Origin: Symsagittifera roscoffensis
Lineage: Eukaryota > Xenacoelomorpha > Acoela > Convolutidae
NCBI RefSeq assembly: GCF_963678635.1
Contig: NC_087062.1
Span: 58,730,129 to 58,794,128, forward strand
Direction of reading: 5' to 3'
Length of the DNA: 64,000 bases
Under the pieces are notes generated by a model. That model did no database searches. It saw only the letters and a list, made by a program, of their open reading frames with translations, and was not told the DNA's origin. Positions 13,001 to 22,293 of this stretch are shown here, one piece after another (position 1 is the stretch's first letter; each line of letters opens with the position of its first letter). The translations under genes and the position numbers were made by a program.

Positions 13001-16000
13001 CTTCCTAATTCTTAATTGTAGATTAATTAACTCGCCTGTAGATAAAAAAAATTGTAGATACTGTTAATATGAATCATAAAAATATTGTAATTAATCCCTC
13101 TATTTCCGGTATTTCACTAGCATTAGATTTTCCTTTATTACCAGATCACGCTAATCTTGTCAAAAAATACCGTGAAAACCTGAAGTTGCCCAATCGTCCC
13201 TTGGGTTTAAATATTCTCTTCAATGCCAAGCTGGTAGCTCTCTTAACTGAAGATGATCCCATGTTGAACCCTATCGTAAAGGCACTTGAAAACAGCGTGG
13301 AGACGATCAATGCAAATTCCCCTACTTCAAACATTTTACCAGAGATTTACATGAATCCGACGGATTGTTATACATGGACGGTAAACTCGTTATACCTTTT
13401 ACCCTGAGAAATGCAATGATGAAAACACTCCGTGAAACCCATCCTGGTCAATTTGGAATGAAGTATCTGGCCCAATACGTTTGGTGGCCCCATATTAACA
13501 GGCAAATATATTTCCATGGCATAAACTGTTCAGAATGCACATCGCGGGTAAGAATTTGAAAACTATTATCCCAAATTCGCAAACCAGTGAACTTCCCCCC
13601 TTATTAGAACCAAACGAAGAACTTATTTCAGACTTCGCTGGACCTTTGGATTCTTATTGGGGGTCAAATAAATATATCTTACTTTGCATCGATCGATTTT
13701 CAAAATTTCCTTCGGCAAAAATTACATCATCTACTTCTGCAAAAACAGTTATCGAATTTCTCTAGGATTACATATTCTTACACGGTATACCTTATTCAAA
13801 AAGGGTAGACCACGCAACTTGCATTACAAGCCAAGATTTTAAATTATTCTGCGACTCGAACAAAATTAAAATAATATTTTGTACAGTAGGTGACCATCGT
13901 TCCAACGGATTAGTCGAAAAACTCGTACATACTGTAAAAAATAAACTGTTAGCTATACCACAAGAACATGAAAAATGTACACTTCAAAATGCCGTATCAA
14001 AAATTATCTGAAACCTACGATCATCTTATCAATCAAAAATCAAATGATCCCCCTTCGAAATTCTTTTTAATAGAAAACCAAATACTATTTGGAAACAATT
14101 AGCCTCCGGCTGGTAAACCATCCATTGGATGGTTGGTAAACCATCCATTGGAATTTCAGACAAAGAGAAAGCTATACTATCGAAAGAAAGGGCGATTGAC
14201 TGGAACTCGGATGATAGACTTGAGGATGGCTACAAGGACGATTTGATCGCGAAAAAGAATCAAACACCATCAGAGAAGGGTTACGACACTGACTATGCCT
14301 CAATTGCTAAAACCCACACCGATAGAATACCTCTTCAAAGTCCCTTCAAAGGTAAAATCCTTCGGAAAACAAACAAAACCATCAACCGAGACCCTTTCTA
14401 TAAGGAACTTAACAAAAGAATTATAAATTGGTCTACTTCGACAGTAGAATTATCCGACGGAAAAATAATACAAAAATCTGACATTGCGATTGCTAAATCA
14501 AACTGGAATAAGATTAGACCTTTCAAAGGAAACATTTCCCTAACCCTAATGTTGAAGTAGGTCAGAAGCACGAGAGTTCAAGAAGCAAACCCAAGCCCAG
14601 AAAACCACAACCAAAAACTCGCAAACAGGTCGAACTAGAATCCTCAGATAACCTAACAAGGACACGCGTGTCGGGGTTGTCCTCCAAGCCAGCTCGGAGA
14701 CAAACTCGTCGGTCGAAGAAGTCGACAACACCCCCAGGTTATCTTGCTTCAGATGAATCTATCCTAATTCCTTCGGATATATCTGATACTAGCGACTGGG
14801 AATAGATAGCGGGCGGTTTCTCTTGTAGAGATGTGGCTAGAGAGCGTTTTATTTCGGACTCTTGTAAAACCAATTCAGAATAGAATCTACTTTAAGCATA
14901 TTAATCCTTCGGATTAGATAACCAGTATTTCCACATTTGCCTTTCCAAGATCCTTCGGAGTGCAGTTATCTCAATTTTGTTCAGTCATACCACATCATTA
15001 ACCAATTTTATGCTTATAAACGTTACTCAGACGTTCGGTTGCATATTTGAGTATTTCAGCGGGCATATCCGTCGGATACCGGATAACTCTTTTTCTTTTT
15101 ATTAAATAATCTCGCATTCCTAGTGCCATTGTTAGTATGTAGTTCAGTTAGTCAGCCGCTTGCACTTTAGGTGTAATAAAATTTCTTTCTCTATTCCCCA
15201 AAAGGGGGAAATGACTCAGTTAATTTGTAATTACCTATTGGTGCTAGTTAAAATTTTTCCTGCTTAGAGGAATGTTGTGATTCGTATTTTATCTTGCATT
15301 TATTGCAAACTTTACTTATCTTAATTAGTTAACAGGTCACTTACATATGACCTTCACTCGCCATTCTCTCCGGCGGAGAGAATGATCTCTCACTTTTTAA
15401 TGTTTTAACTTTTGGCTAATTCACTTTTATTCTTTTATTCTTTTTAACTGTATAACTTAGAATTAGCTACAACAAAGTAATATTTTATCAGCCATTTATG
15501 CCATTTTCATTGGCAGCTTAAAATGTTTTAAAATAATTTTGTAAAAAAAAGTATATTACTGATATGAACGTAATTGAAATTTAGGGTATAGATAAATCTC
15601 GACGGAAAAACAGTTTCAGCTAATTAAATGAAAAAATTTCAATTGTAAAAACAAGACCTCAAATGTATGATTGCACACACACATACACACACACGCACTC
15701 ACACACACCTACACACACATGCACTCTCGCATACATACACTTTTTTGCGTTTTATAAGTGTTATTGTGTTCACATTGATAACTGACTTGCGTTTTCTGAT
15801 CAACTAGCACAGTAACTGGCTACTTTTGTTTAATTGGGTATTAATTATCCTTACCGATAGCTCCGCAGAGAGCAAGGTACATGACAGCTGCCCTTCTCAG
15901 CATCTCAGCCACTGCCTGGACCACCATCAGAGTCTTCGCAGAAAAGTCACCCTCCAGACCAAGACCAATCAACACAACCGGTACCTGCAAGAGAGTTACG

Positions 16001-17290
16001 TTTGAAATCGGCCACTTTTACTATCGCTGTTACTTTTTAAAGTTTCCGACTTTTTCCAATTAAAATCCCCAGCAACTAATAGCCGAACTTCTGAGTAAGT
16101 GATTCTTATTTTATGAAAATTTCACTTGCATTTGTCAACTTATTTTAGCCCAAATTGATACCCACTGACAGTTTTGTACGACAGCGCCTGGTTACGGCGC
16201 TTGATGTTTAAGGTTCATGAGGGAAAGGACAAACGAGCTCAAAGTCGATAAAAGGATGTTTGAAAATTATCAAAGACTACTCATAACATTTGAGATTTTA
16301 TATAGCAGCCCCAACTAAATAACAAAAAATTAGTGTTAACAGATATACCACCTAAACAGTGATTGGCTCTTTTCCACTTTTCCCCCACATTCCAAAAGTT
16401 TTAATTTCACAGAAGTTGAACGAAAAATTATGGCTAAATTTTTGATGTTACACTGAAAAGTATGAAGAACAAATTTGGGCTCTTTTTACTGCCCAACTAA
16501 ATAACAAAAAATTAGTGTTAACAGATACCCGCTAAATTAAATAACAAAACTAAACTAAATAACCCCCTAAACTATAAAACTCCCAACGAAAGAACAAAAA
16601 ATTAGTGTTAACAGATATACCCAGTGTTTGGCTCTTTTCCACTTTTCCCCCAAATTCCAAACTTTTAGTTTCATAGTGTTTGAACGTGTAATTGAGGCTA
16701 AATGCTTGATATTACAATGAAAAGTATGAAGAACAAGTTTGGGCTCTTTTTCTCTCCCCCCCGCGCATCACATTAGCATCAATTTTATGGTGTACGAGGG
16801 GTTTTACAACGTTAAACTTGAAGACCAAATATGTTTGTCATGGCCTAATTAAACCGCATGCAAATTTTTGTAACAATCGGACAATGTCAACAAAATCTTT
16901 TCAGGTGGTGGGTAAGGAAAAATTGCCCAAACTTGTTCACAAATAGTTACGTTGTTCACTATGCCAAGTTTCAGTGCATTTCATGAAGTTAAATAGTTTA
17001 GTAAGATTGAAGATTGAATTCGAATGTCAGGGGGGGGGGGGTGGAGGATAGCCCACAAATTTGTATTTTTGGGGGCTATAACTTACTTTTCCGTTTTTTT
17101 TGGGGAGGGGGGGTCTATAATGGAAAAGACCGTTTAGATTTGGATCCGCATTAAATCAGACCTGGAAAAGGAGCGATGTAGCGGAAACTCCAGCGGCCAT
17201 AAGAGCAACCCTTACGTCAACCTCGAGATCAGTTGGCTCAGGATATGTCGTGTTTGTTGGAGAAGATTCATCGATGATAGAATAAACCAT
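854..17290 (-). CDS. Rhodopsin-like (class A) GPCR gene, partial, four exons found
   Basis: Spliced minus-strand gene read from four exons: 17290-17162, 15984-15855, about 4902-4730, and 1009-854. The first three join in phase (phase 0, then phase 1) with GT/AG borders. The product has a short extracellular N-terminus with an N-T-T glycosylation site, a TM1-like segment, TM2 with A-V-A-E in place of the usual L-A-x-x-D, TM3 in which Cys3.25 and the Arg of the D-R-V motif are exactly 25 positions apart, and TM5 with the F-x-x-P signature. These spacings are characteristic of class A receptors, so it is probably a plasma-membrane receptor for an unknown ligand. TM1 lacks the usual G-N pair, so it is divergent. 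No TM4 exon was identified between 1.0 and 4.7 kb, and TM6/TM7 would lie beyond the left edge. The 15-kb span is mostly introns invaded by transposons. It could be a decayed receptor rather than a working one. Confidence 0.6.
1465..1692 (+). CDS. Possible terminal coding exon, unknown protein
   Basis: A plus-strand frame opens directly after a good acceptor (ACAATTTCAG at 1455-1464) and stays open for 75 codons to TAA, with an A/T-rich tail and an AATACA-like poly(A) region just after. The peptide is Cys/Leu-rich at first, then basic (T-R-V-R-R-N), and ends in an acidic/Pro tail (E-Q-D-D-E-T-Q-P-L-K-P-H). I do not recognise it and found no upstream exon I trust. It sits within the span of the minus-strand GPCR gene. 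Chance occurrence is quite possible. Confidence 0.22.
   Translation, partial: DCFALAKCLMLKRSDKNCFDDLTWLQSGPSSNDNLPRTILGIPSITRVRRNTDMGIQALLEQDDETQPLKPHLIF
2332..3677. mobile_element. Element with ~105-bp terminal inverted repeats, non-autonomous
   Basis: The segment 2332-2440 (GTGTCAGGACATTTGTGTCC, then a stretch with AACAGTCCAAAAT) is repeated in reverse complement at 3567-3677, where the same motifs occur in the same order. This gives imperfect inverted repeats of about 105 bp bounding a 1.35-kb element. The arms contain short sub-repeats of GACATTTGTGTC. No coding region is visible inside. The outermost motif GTGTCAGGAC is also the start of the left arm of the MULE at 19.8 kb, which suggests a related, transposase-less member. 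The interior (3340-3540) shares a dispersed repeat with 16.76-16.92 kb. Confidence 0.6.
4730..4902 (-). CDS. GPCR exon: extracellular loop 1 and TM3 with DRV motif
   Basis: The exon begins after acceptor TTTTTCAG (4903-4910) and enters in phase 1, exactly completing the codon left open by the exon ending at 15855. It encodes S-C-K-L-S-L-F then a hydrophobic helix, D-W-L-M-V-L, and A-V-D-R-V-L-A-I. Cys3.25 and Arg3.50 are 25 positions apart, as required for TM3 of rhodopsin-like receptors; D-R-V replaces D-R-Y. After the motif the frame continues through M-H-C-T-T-R-D to a stop at about 4730. A GT donor within G-GTGTGT would end the exon about 35 bases earlier, so the 3' border is uncertain. 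Confidence 0.72.
5130..6196. repeat. Two tandem copies of a 535-bp unit with inverted ends
   Basis: Positions 5130-5664 and 5665-6196 are near-identical; the motif CTCGTATCAGGGC occurs at 5136 and 5671. Each unit begins with a small hairpin (CAGGGC...GCCCTG in unit 1) followed by GTTCCGACT, and ends with AGTCGGAAC, a perfect 9-bp inverted pair. A second dyad (GCGCGAAATATATCGCGC) lies in the middle. A MITE-like element of about 500 bp that has been duplicated in tandem is the simplest reading. No coding potential. Confidence 0.8.
6240..6400. repeat. Decayed relative of the hAT MITE at 22.3 kb
   Basis: The motif GCCTGCGGCGCAGACAATTT at about 6295 is shared with 22492-22512, and the stretch ends with a diverged CCCTAGATCCGCGCC that resembles the right terminus of the 22.3-kb element. 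The left end is not recognisable. Confidence 0.35.
6400..8247. other. AT-rich intronic stretch, no gene recognised
   Basis: Only short open frames with Phe/Lys/Asn-rich, low-complexity translations. The stretch lies inside the GPCR intron between the TM2 and TM3 exons. Confidence 0.5.
8331..8565 (+). repeat. 5' LTR (outer copy)
   Basis: It starts TG and ends CA, 235 bp. It holds T-rich TTTTATTC repeats and an ATG that overlaps its last base. The target-site duplication GCCAT precedes it. Confidence 0.92.
8566..9411 (+). pseudogene. gag 5' part, duplicated copy 1 (broken)
   Basis: First copy of the duplicated gag head. The frame starts at the ATG overlapping the LTR end and shifts at the CCCCC run near 8634. 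It then carries TAA near 8741, TGA at about 8916 and TGA at about 9118. The copy is cut by the duplication border before the zinc knuckles, so it cannot make a complete Gag. Confidence 0.85.
9495..9729 (+). repeat. 5' LTR (inner, duplicated copy)
   Basis: Identical in layout to the outer 5' LTR, exactly 1164 bp downstream. It arose with the tandem duplication and not by a second insertion, because host flank is duplicated with it. Confidence 0.92.
9730..9747 (+). promoter_or_regulatory. Primer binding site-like sequence
   Basis: TGGCGCAGTC follows the LTR end directly, as expected for a tRNA primer binding site (TGG pairs with the tRNA CCA end). The same sequence follows the outer 5' LTR at 8566. 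The primer tRNA was not determined. Confidence 0.55.
9730..10895 (+). pseudogene. gag with two zinc knuckles (broken)
   Basis: Structural Gag region of the retrotransposon. The best stretch, 9776-10081, contains P-W-E-D-W-S-D-L-F and a Glu/Arg-rich helical part. After two in-frame TGA codons at about 10080 and 10283 the frame resumes. At 10581-10690 there are two nucleic-acid-binding Cys/His knuckles: one starts C-x2-C with G-H-L and C-P-A, the next is C-x2-C-x4-G-H-F with R-L-C. The tail (Asp/Ser/Asn-rich) runs to 10895. Gag packages element RNA; this copy cannot be translated in full. Confidence 0.85.
10905..11708 (+). pseudogene. Protease and N-terminal reverse transcriptase (broken)
   Basis: After the gag stop, a retropepsin-like motif V-D-S-A-S-P-V-S-F lies around 10955-10985. 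The usual D-S/T-G active-site Gly is Ala here, so the protease would be impaired. An in-frame TGA follows at 11025. The open stretch 11028-11708 continues with the protease end, then the reverse transcriptase fingers (L-N-R-L-K-D-E-G-H-I, then R-P-I-V-I-T-C-K-K-D) and Y-Q-M-P-N-I-H-E-L. It ends in a stop where RT motif A should begin, and motif A is damaged. Confidence 0.85.
11709..12720 (+). pseudogene. Reverse transcriptase palm and RNase H (broken)
   Basis: RT resumes after stops. The catalytic Y-L-D-D box is intact at about 11898 within 11832-12098. A frameshift in an A-run near 12020 moves the reading frame. The connection and RNase H domains follow in 12122-12586: K-T-D-A-S carries the first RNase H aspartate, and S-T-N-E-L-E-L-L and V-I-T-D-H-K-A carry further conserved acidic residues. 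Another frameshift sits near 12560, after which H-L-A-G-K-D can be read at about 12650. Confidence 0.88.
13069..13407 (+). pseudogene. Pol spacer between RNase H and integrase
   Basis: A 112-codon open stretch between RNase H and the integrase zinc finger, in a decayed polyprotein. It has no domain I recognise; the end overlaps the start of the next frame (13365), where the integrase continues. Confidence 0.6.
13365..14125 (+). pseudogene. Integrase: zinc finger and DDE core (broken)
   Basis: The HHCC finger reads H-P-G-Q-F-G-M-K-Y-L then C-x2-C at about 13430-13550. After a frame change, F-A-G-P-L-D and C-I-D-R-F-S-K-F-P (13620-13710) hold the first catalytic Asp region. Past a stop at 13764, V-D-H-A-T (second Asp region, about 13805) and D-H-R-S-N-G-L-V-E (third residue, Glu, about 13890-13920) follow. 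The enzyme would insert element DNA into the host; at least three breaks prevent that here. Confidence 0.85.
14129..14560 (+). pseudogene. C-terminal end of pol
   Basis: A 143-codon open stretch, charged and Lys/Asp-rich, ending with N-K-I-R-P-F-K-G-N-I. It follows the integrase core and probably represents the integrase tail of this lineage. Just upstream (14107-14150) the word GGTAAACCATCCATTGG occurs twice in tandem, a small local duplication. Confidence 0.6.
15199..15213 (+). promoter_or_regulatory. Polypurine tract-like run
   Basis: AAAAGGGGGAAATGA lies about 60 bp before the 3' LTR. A true polypurine tract normally abuts the LTR; the purine word AGAGGAA directly at 15265-15272 is the other candidate. 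Confidence 0.3.
15273..15490 (+). repeat. 3' LTR
   Basis: 218 bp, TGTTGTGATTCG to TATTTTATCA. Compared with the 5' LTR it lacks 17 bp in the TTTTATTC tract and has several substitutions. The target-site duplication GCCAT follows. Confidence 0.92.
15669..15740. repeat. (CA)n microsatellite, imperfect
   Basis: ACACAC repeats interrupted by ACACAT, GCACTC and ACCTAC over about 70 bp, ten bases to a few hundred bases downstream of the retrotransposon and upstream of the TM2 exon. Confidence 0.9.
15855..15984 (-). CDS. GPCR exon: end of TM1 and TM2
   Basis: 130-bp exon with a strong acceptor (CTCTTGCAG/G) and donor (ATCG/GTAAGG), entering in phase 0 and leaving in phase 1. It encodes V-P-V-V-L-I-G-L-G-L, the end of TM1, a short loop E-G-D-F-S-A-K, then TM2 with V-V-Q-A-V-A-E-M-L and V-M-Y-L-A-L-C. 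Glu replaces the usual Asp2.50. Its phases match the neighbouring exons exactly. Confidence 0.65.
16311..16930. repeat. Dispersed repeat, internally repeated
   Basis: The word AACAAAAAATTAGTGTTAACAG recurs near 16320, 16500 and 16590 (20-base core shown in part), and GGCTCTTTTCCACTTTTCCC at 16366 and 16630. The 16763-16920 part matches 3340-3540, including AAGACCAAATATGTTTGTCA. It looks like a mutually inserted repeat family rather than a gene. Confidence 0.6.
17162..17290 (-). CDS. GPCR exon: N-terminus and start of TM1
   Basis: The first in-frame ATG at 17290 opens M-V-Y-S-I-I-D-E-S-S with an N-T-T glycosylation site, then a P-E-P acidic stretch and a hydrophobic segment V-A-L-M-A-A-G-V-S-A-T-S-L-L-F-Q. 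The donor CAG/GTCTGA at 17161 is weak, but gives phase 0 that fits the next exon. The open frame extends upstream to 17347 behind an acceptor-like AATCAG, so translation may start in an earlier exon. An alternative donor (GAC/GTAAGG) lies inside. Confidence 0.5.
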
Positions 17291-17347
17291 TTCGCGGGTT
17301 CCTTCACCCAGAAAAAGGAAGTTTTGCGTTTGGTAGGAGTACCTCAC

Positions 17348-19160
17348 CTGATTTTTTACACTATATGCCGAGAAAAAAGTTTTTCATGAGTGCTCGTGAC
17401 TGTGAATGATACTTTTTTTCAACATTTGGACATTTTTCAATGAAAATGTTTTATGAAAGTTTTGGTGTTATTCAATTAAATCAAATAATAAAACTTTACC
17501 TTCCTTTTTAGACTTTGAATTCCAAATGGCGATTATTGAGTTCCGCCTTTCTTTTTCACGCTTTCTTTTCTCTCTAGTATTAAAAAATGAATGGCAAAGT
17601 AGAACTTTTACGATCTTTCTAATAGTCATGTTATCTTTTCTTTAAACAATTATTCGAACTTTGAAAGGATGTCATACTTTTTGGAAACTTTGACAACTCC
17701 TCAAATATAAATTAGTAATCCACCTATCGCAAACTGCCAATACTGATAAGGTGACAGCATGGAAGAATGAACCGTCTGCTCCCTATTGTAATGAAAATAC
17801 CAACTGAAAATTACCACAAAAAAATCAAATTTGAACAAAATTTTCTTCCAAACAATCGAGGTTTGAAAAACAAGTGCCTAGGGAATGTTCTTTTGGTCTC
17901 ACATCAACAATTCAAATGTAAAGGGTCAATCTAGGATGATGTTACCTCAGGGTGGAACTTCAAAAAAATCAATCCAAGAGCCCTGAGCATAGCCTAAAGA
18001 AAAACTACGTTTTTCCATCTAAACTCCAGCACATTTCGAAGTTCCATTTTCCATTCTATCTCAAGTTTATTACATTTAAATTCTAAGCACTGATTTAGTT
18101 TTTCTGGAATTAAAGCATTAAATTAAAGGAAAAAAAATATGATAAAAATTTAAAAAAATTGCAGCAGAAATCTTCTTTATTGGAGAATTTGTAATCCCTT
18201 ATAGAAGAAACTTTCCGTTTTTTTCAACAAAAAGACAAGTAAATGACAAATTTCAGGATGACAGTTATCGAAATATAAACTCTCAATTTGTTTTTTTTGT
18301 AATTTACTCAATTTTTAAACTCGTATATTGTCTTTTTAAACTAATTCCATCGCCCTTTTCTGATAAACAAACAACAGAAATGCTAGTAAAAACGGAGATA
18401 TTACTTTTCTTTATTTATAATTTTCCTATCTGTGCAACTTATCAAAATTTTTGAAATAATTCGGATTCATGTTTTTTTATTTTTTTTTGCAAGTATGACA
18501 TTGACTCTGTGATTTTTACACTTTTTGTGCATCTTACGCTAATACTTGCTCCTTAGGCTAAAAACCACTGTGTTTTTTAAATTTTGTGTTTTATCTCACC
18601 TAAGTTCAAATTAACCGCCAAAATTAATGACAACGCATTTGAAACAAATTTTGGGAGTAACGAACAGCCTTAACACGACTAAAAATTGCTTGATGAGCGC
18701 TGTGAGTGCAAGAGAACCGACCGAATAAAAAGAAGATAAAATGTAAAAACTACCAAAACTATCTTGAAAAATAACGAAAGCTTAAGTACACCAGTACACC
18801 AAAAAATCAGCTCAAGCTTGCTGAAACGAGGAATAAACATTTCATGGTATATATTTACCGATTGAAAGAAAACAAATAAAAAGATTACAAAAACGGCGCC
18901 TTAATAACTCAAAGCTAAGTTTTATTCCCACAAACTAAATTTTAGCCCGAACAAATTTTACACACAATGCAATCCCAAATTATCTGAGATCTGGAAAATG
19001 TAAAACTTCACAATGACTCAGACAAACTTCCTTAGGCATTACATGATTATTGAGCCAGCTGCAGACAATATTTGTTCCGATTCTTAAGGAAAAAGACGGG
19101 TGCTTGGGGTGGTTTTTTTATTGCGAACAATTTAGAAATTTTAACCCATTTTTTTGACGC
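17348..19160. other. AT-rich stretch, no gene recognised
   Basis: A/T homopolymer runs and short frames only. Nothing that reads as an exon on either strand. Confidence 0.5.
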
Positions 19161-19164
19161 CATC

Positions 19165-20345
19165 GAAATGTTAGGACCCCGCGGACTCAAGCGTAAAAGA
19201 ATAGCTTATTTGTGAGAATTTTCATGGTTTAACTGGAATTTACCTGGTTCAATTAGGGCTAATTAGGGCAATCAGAGCTTCCGATTTTTTTTCATAAGCG
19301 CGTTGTAAAGGTGTCAGGACCATTTGCCCAATGACAAACCATATTTTTTGTCAATTAAACGCAAATTTTTGAAAATAATTACCGCTTTTGAATCAGAACA
19401 AAACACTGTATAATTTTTTTATTTTGCGTTTCTGATTGAATCTTTTCTCTGCAAACATTCAACATAACTACTATGGTTCAAATTACATGGGGAAAATTTC
19501 AATGAAACAAACGAACGCTCTGTTATGACGGGAATGATTTCACAAAAAAAAACACAACTGATCACTGGAGCAGCCAAAGATTCGGTTAAAAAACGCCGAA
19601 TGCTCGCCTTAACAGCTGGAGGTAAACTGTTATCGAAATGTTAGGACCCGCGAGCTCAAGCGTGAAAAAATAGCTTATTTGTGAGAATTTTCATGATTTT
19701 ACTGGAATTTACCTGGTTCAATTAGGGCTGATTAGGGCGATCAGAGCTTCTAATTTTTTTTTCATAAGCGCGTTGTAAAGGTGTCAGGACCATTTGCCCA
19801 ATGACGAACCGTCCTATGCCATCTTGCCCAAAATTAAGTTGCCCCTCATAAAAATATGACCTAATTGACAATATTTCCTATGCCATTTTGTCCTACAAAT
19901 AACACTTCCTGACAATTATTTGATGTTAAACTCGAGTTGGTTTTAGGGCCAGCAAAAGCTGATATAAACTCAACCTGTATCGAGATAAGAAGGAAACTAA
20001 CTCTAAAAGGTTGAATTGAGCCTCACCTAGCATCTAAGTAATAATTTTTTACAACTAAACGCAAATTTTTGACTATAATTAACGCTTTTGAATCAGAACA
20101 AATCACTGAAATATTTTTTTATTTTGCGTTTCTGTTTAATTTTTTTCTCTGCAAACATACAACATAACACTATGATTCAAATTACATGGGGAAAATTTCA
20201 ACGAAACAAACGAACACTCTTTTATGACGGGTATGATTTAACAAAAAAAAACAACAAACACATTTGATCACTGGAGTAGCTGAAGATTCGGTTAAAAAAC
20301 GCCAAATGCTCGCCGTAACAGCTGGAGACAAACTGTTATCTACCA
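19165..20345. repeat. Interleaved duplication around the left end of the MULE
   Basis: Block A (19165-19340) recurs at 19636-19810, and block B (19341-19635) recurs at 20041-20345. The junction B1/A2 shares ATCGAAATG with the left border. The second copy has 230 bp between A and B (most of the MULE inverted repeat) that is missing from the first. A tandem duplication followed by loss of that part in copy 1 explains the order A-B-A-C-B. Confidence 0.75.
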
Positions 20346-22195
20346 TTAACGAATTAAGCCACGTTGTTATGACTGAAAATAGAAGTGCGAAGCATATCAA
20401 TAAGCAAATAAGAAAAGGGGCTATCTGGTACCTGTCCATAGCATTATTATTGTGACAACTTGTTTCCAGGAAGCATCAGACGCAAAAGCAGTGCAGTTAT
20501 CCTTGTCCCAATAAGCGGCAGTAAGTAGAACCCTCAACTGCCTCAAAACTTTGCTCCGTCTGCCCCAATCCATACAGACAAGCATTTTGCAATTCCAGTG
20601 GAGTTTACTGAATTTTGTTTATTCGACAGTGGAGTTATGGATCCTGAACGAATTGTAATTTTCGGTGGGATAAAATATCATGCCTTCCAAATGCGTAACT
20701 CTCTCGGGCTTTGCAACGGTTATTTCATAGTTTGCCGGATGCAACTTAACCAGCCTTATACTTTACATAATCATTTTGGTGGGTTTTAACCCACCTTGCA
20801 ATTATGCTCTACTTCCTAACAAAAACTGAAGAAATGTATGCAAGATTCCTGAAGGCTATTTTTAGCGTCTCGGACAATGCGCAGTCAAAATGACTTTTCA
20901 TGATTTCTAATGAGGCAGAATCAACGCTTTTACCAAAGCATATCCGGAATCTTCGATCAAATGATGTTACTTTTACCTCCCTTCAATCACTTTTAAGCAA
21001 AATAAACAAGGTGGGGTTGAAAAAATATATGCAATCAATTGCGATCTAAGCTTTCTCTCTAACACTTGCATTAAATTTTGTTACAAGTGCTTTAGTTGAG
21101 CAATATTTTGGGAGAACTATTGAGGAAAAAGAGCACGAAGTTGAATGACATGATCACTAGCAATGCGTGGCAGACGACATCGAGCGGCAAACAGTTTGGG
21201 GAAACAGTATAGAGCCTTTTTTCCTACGTGTCTCCTAAACCATTAACGAGAAGCAGCCTAATGTTTGATCCGAGCAACAAATGGCATCTCGGAGTTACTT
21301 CGTAGTTTTAAGGGAGTAACCCAAGCTTATACATTTTTCTAAGAAAGATTCAATTTGACTCCACAAATCAAAAAGCTAACATTTTGAAGGCTATAGAGTA
21401 ACGCAGATCCAGAGTGGAAGCAAATTCCGCAATTTTAATGCAAAAAACCAAACATGAGCAGTATTTTTAAGGACAAAGTTGTTGTTTATTTATATGCCTT
21501 AGCTTTTTAAATGTTTTTGGTGAAAATTTAAGTTTCAGATTAATTTTATCTAAATTTTCGGCATCTTAATACATGTTCAATCAGTTTTTCAAAAATCATT
21601 CTTTTTGTAATTTTATAGTCACCGTAGAAAACCCATATTTTGTGAAATGAAAGAAACCAATACTGCAAAAGTTTTGATATTTCCCTCAACCCGCCTCCAT
21701 ACTGGGGTACAAAAAATTAGGTGTTTTTAGAGTGGAAAAGTACCCGCAATGTTCCTTTTCATGATGTCAAGATAAAATTTTTTACTGCTTCAGATTTTGA
21801 ACTCTTGATTTTTTGACTAACAGTGTTGTGCACAAACATCTATGCTGAATGAAGCTAGAAGGTCAGCAATCAATTTTTTGATATGGTTAATTCAACATAA
21901 AAATTGCGTTGGTATTTTGTGGTTTTCATTTTGTTCATACATGCTATGACTTTTTTCATTCAGCACACGTTTTAAGGATCCCGCAATTTGTTTCACGCCT
22001 AATTGCTGACCGAAAAAATCTTTCACTTTTATACCAACACTAAAATCTACGAGGATGTCAAAGAACCTGGGGCAAGCTTGAATTGTTTTTTATCTGCGAC
22101 AAAATGGTATAGGATATCTTGTCTTGTGGGGCAAGTTGGAGTAGGACAGAATGGGCTAGGACAAGTTGACCTGGGGTAAAATGACATATAGCCAA
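19781..22195 (+). mobile_element. Mutator-like (MULE) DNA transposon, decayed
   Basis: Inverted terminal regions at 19781-19896 and 22095-22195 share words in reverse complement: CCTATGCCATTTTGTCC against GACAAAATGGTATAGG, and AACTTGCCCC-like motifs. Between them lies a decayed transposase with a FLYWCH finger. Size about 2.4 kb. The two arms are themselves made of short repeats (GTCCTA, TTGCCC), so the exact ends and the target-site duplication could not be fixed. Confidence 0.65.
20160..21200 (+). pseudogene. FLYWCH-type zinc finger/MULE transposase (broken)
   Basis: The N-terminal part has the FLYWCH layout: L-F-Y-D-G-Y, then (after a frame change) R-Q-M-L-A-V-T-A-G-D-K-L-L-S-T-I-N-E-L-S-H at 20290-20365. 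FLYWCH domains end in this type of G-D-K...N-E-H-x-H pattern; the cysteines and one His are replaced. A second open stretch (20598-20789) reads P-E-R-I-V-I-F-G, then C-N-G-Y-F and Q-L-N-Q-P-Y-T-L-H-N. Further on, A-L-L-P-N and T-E-E-M-Y-A-R-F-L (20810-20855) follow in shifted frames. These are MULE transposase landmarks. Several stops and frameshifts; it is not functional. Confidence 0.72.
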
Positions 22196-22293
22196 TGCAA
22201 ATGCAGCAGAATGATCCAGCTAACATTTTTCCTCATCGAGTCGCATAAAGCACTATACCTAATAGTGCTTTAATAGAAGCGAAATAAGTCACT

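Larger units (their letters stand above)
8331..15490 (+). mobile_element. Ty3/gypsy LTR retrotransposon, inactivated
   Basis: Two outer LTRs (8331-8565 and 15273-15490) start TGTTGTGATTCG and end TATTTTATCA. They are flanked by a perfect 5-bp target-site duplication GCCAT at 8326-8330 and 15491-15495. Between them, in order, are gag with zinc knuckles, protease, reverse transcriptase, RNase H and integrase, which is the Ty3/gypsy order. Many frameshifts and stops break the reading frames. The outer LTRs differ by a handful of substitutions plus a 17-bp indel, so the insertion is not recent. It sits in the GPCR intron in opposite orientation to that gene. Confidence 0.93.

Noticed and set aside
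15855..17347. Alternative reading of these exons as a transporter or other membrane protein
   Set aside because: Phase continuity with the TM3/DRV exon favours the GPCR model.
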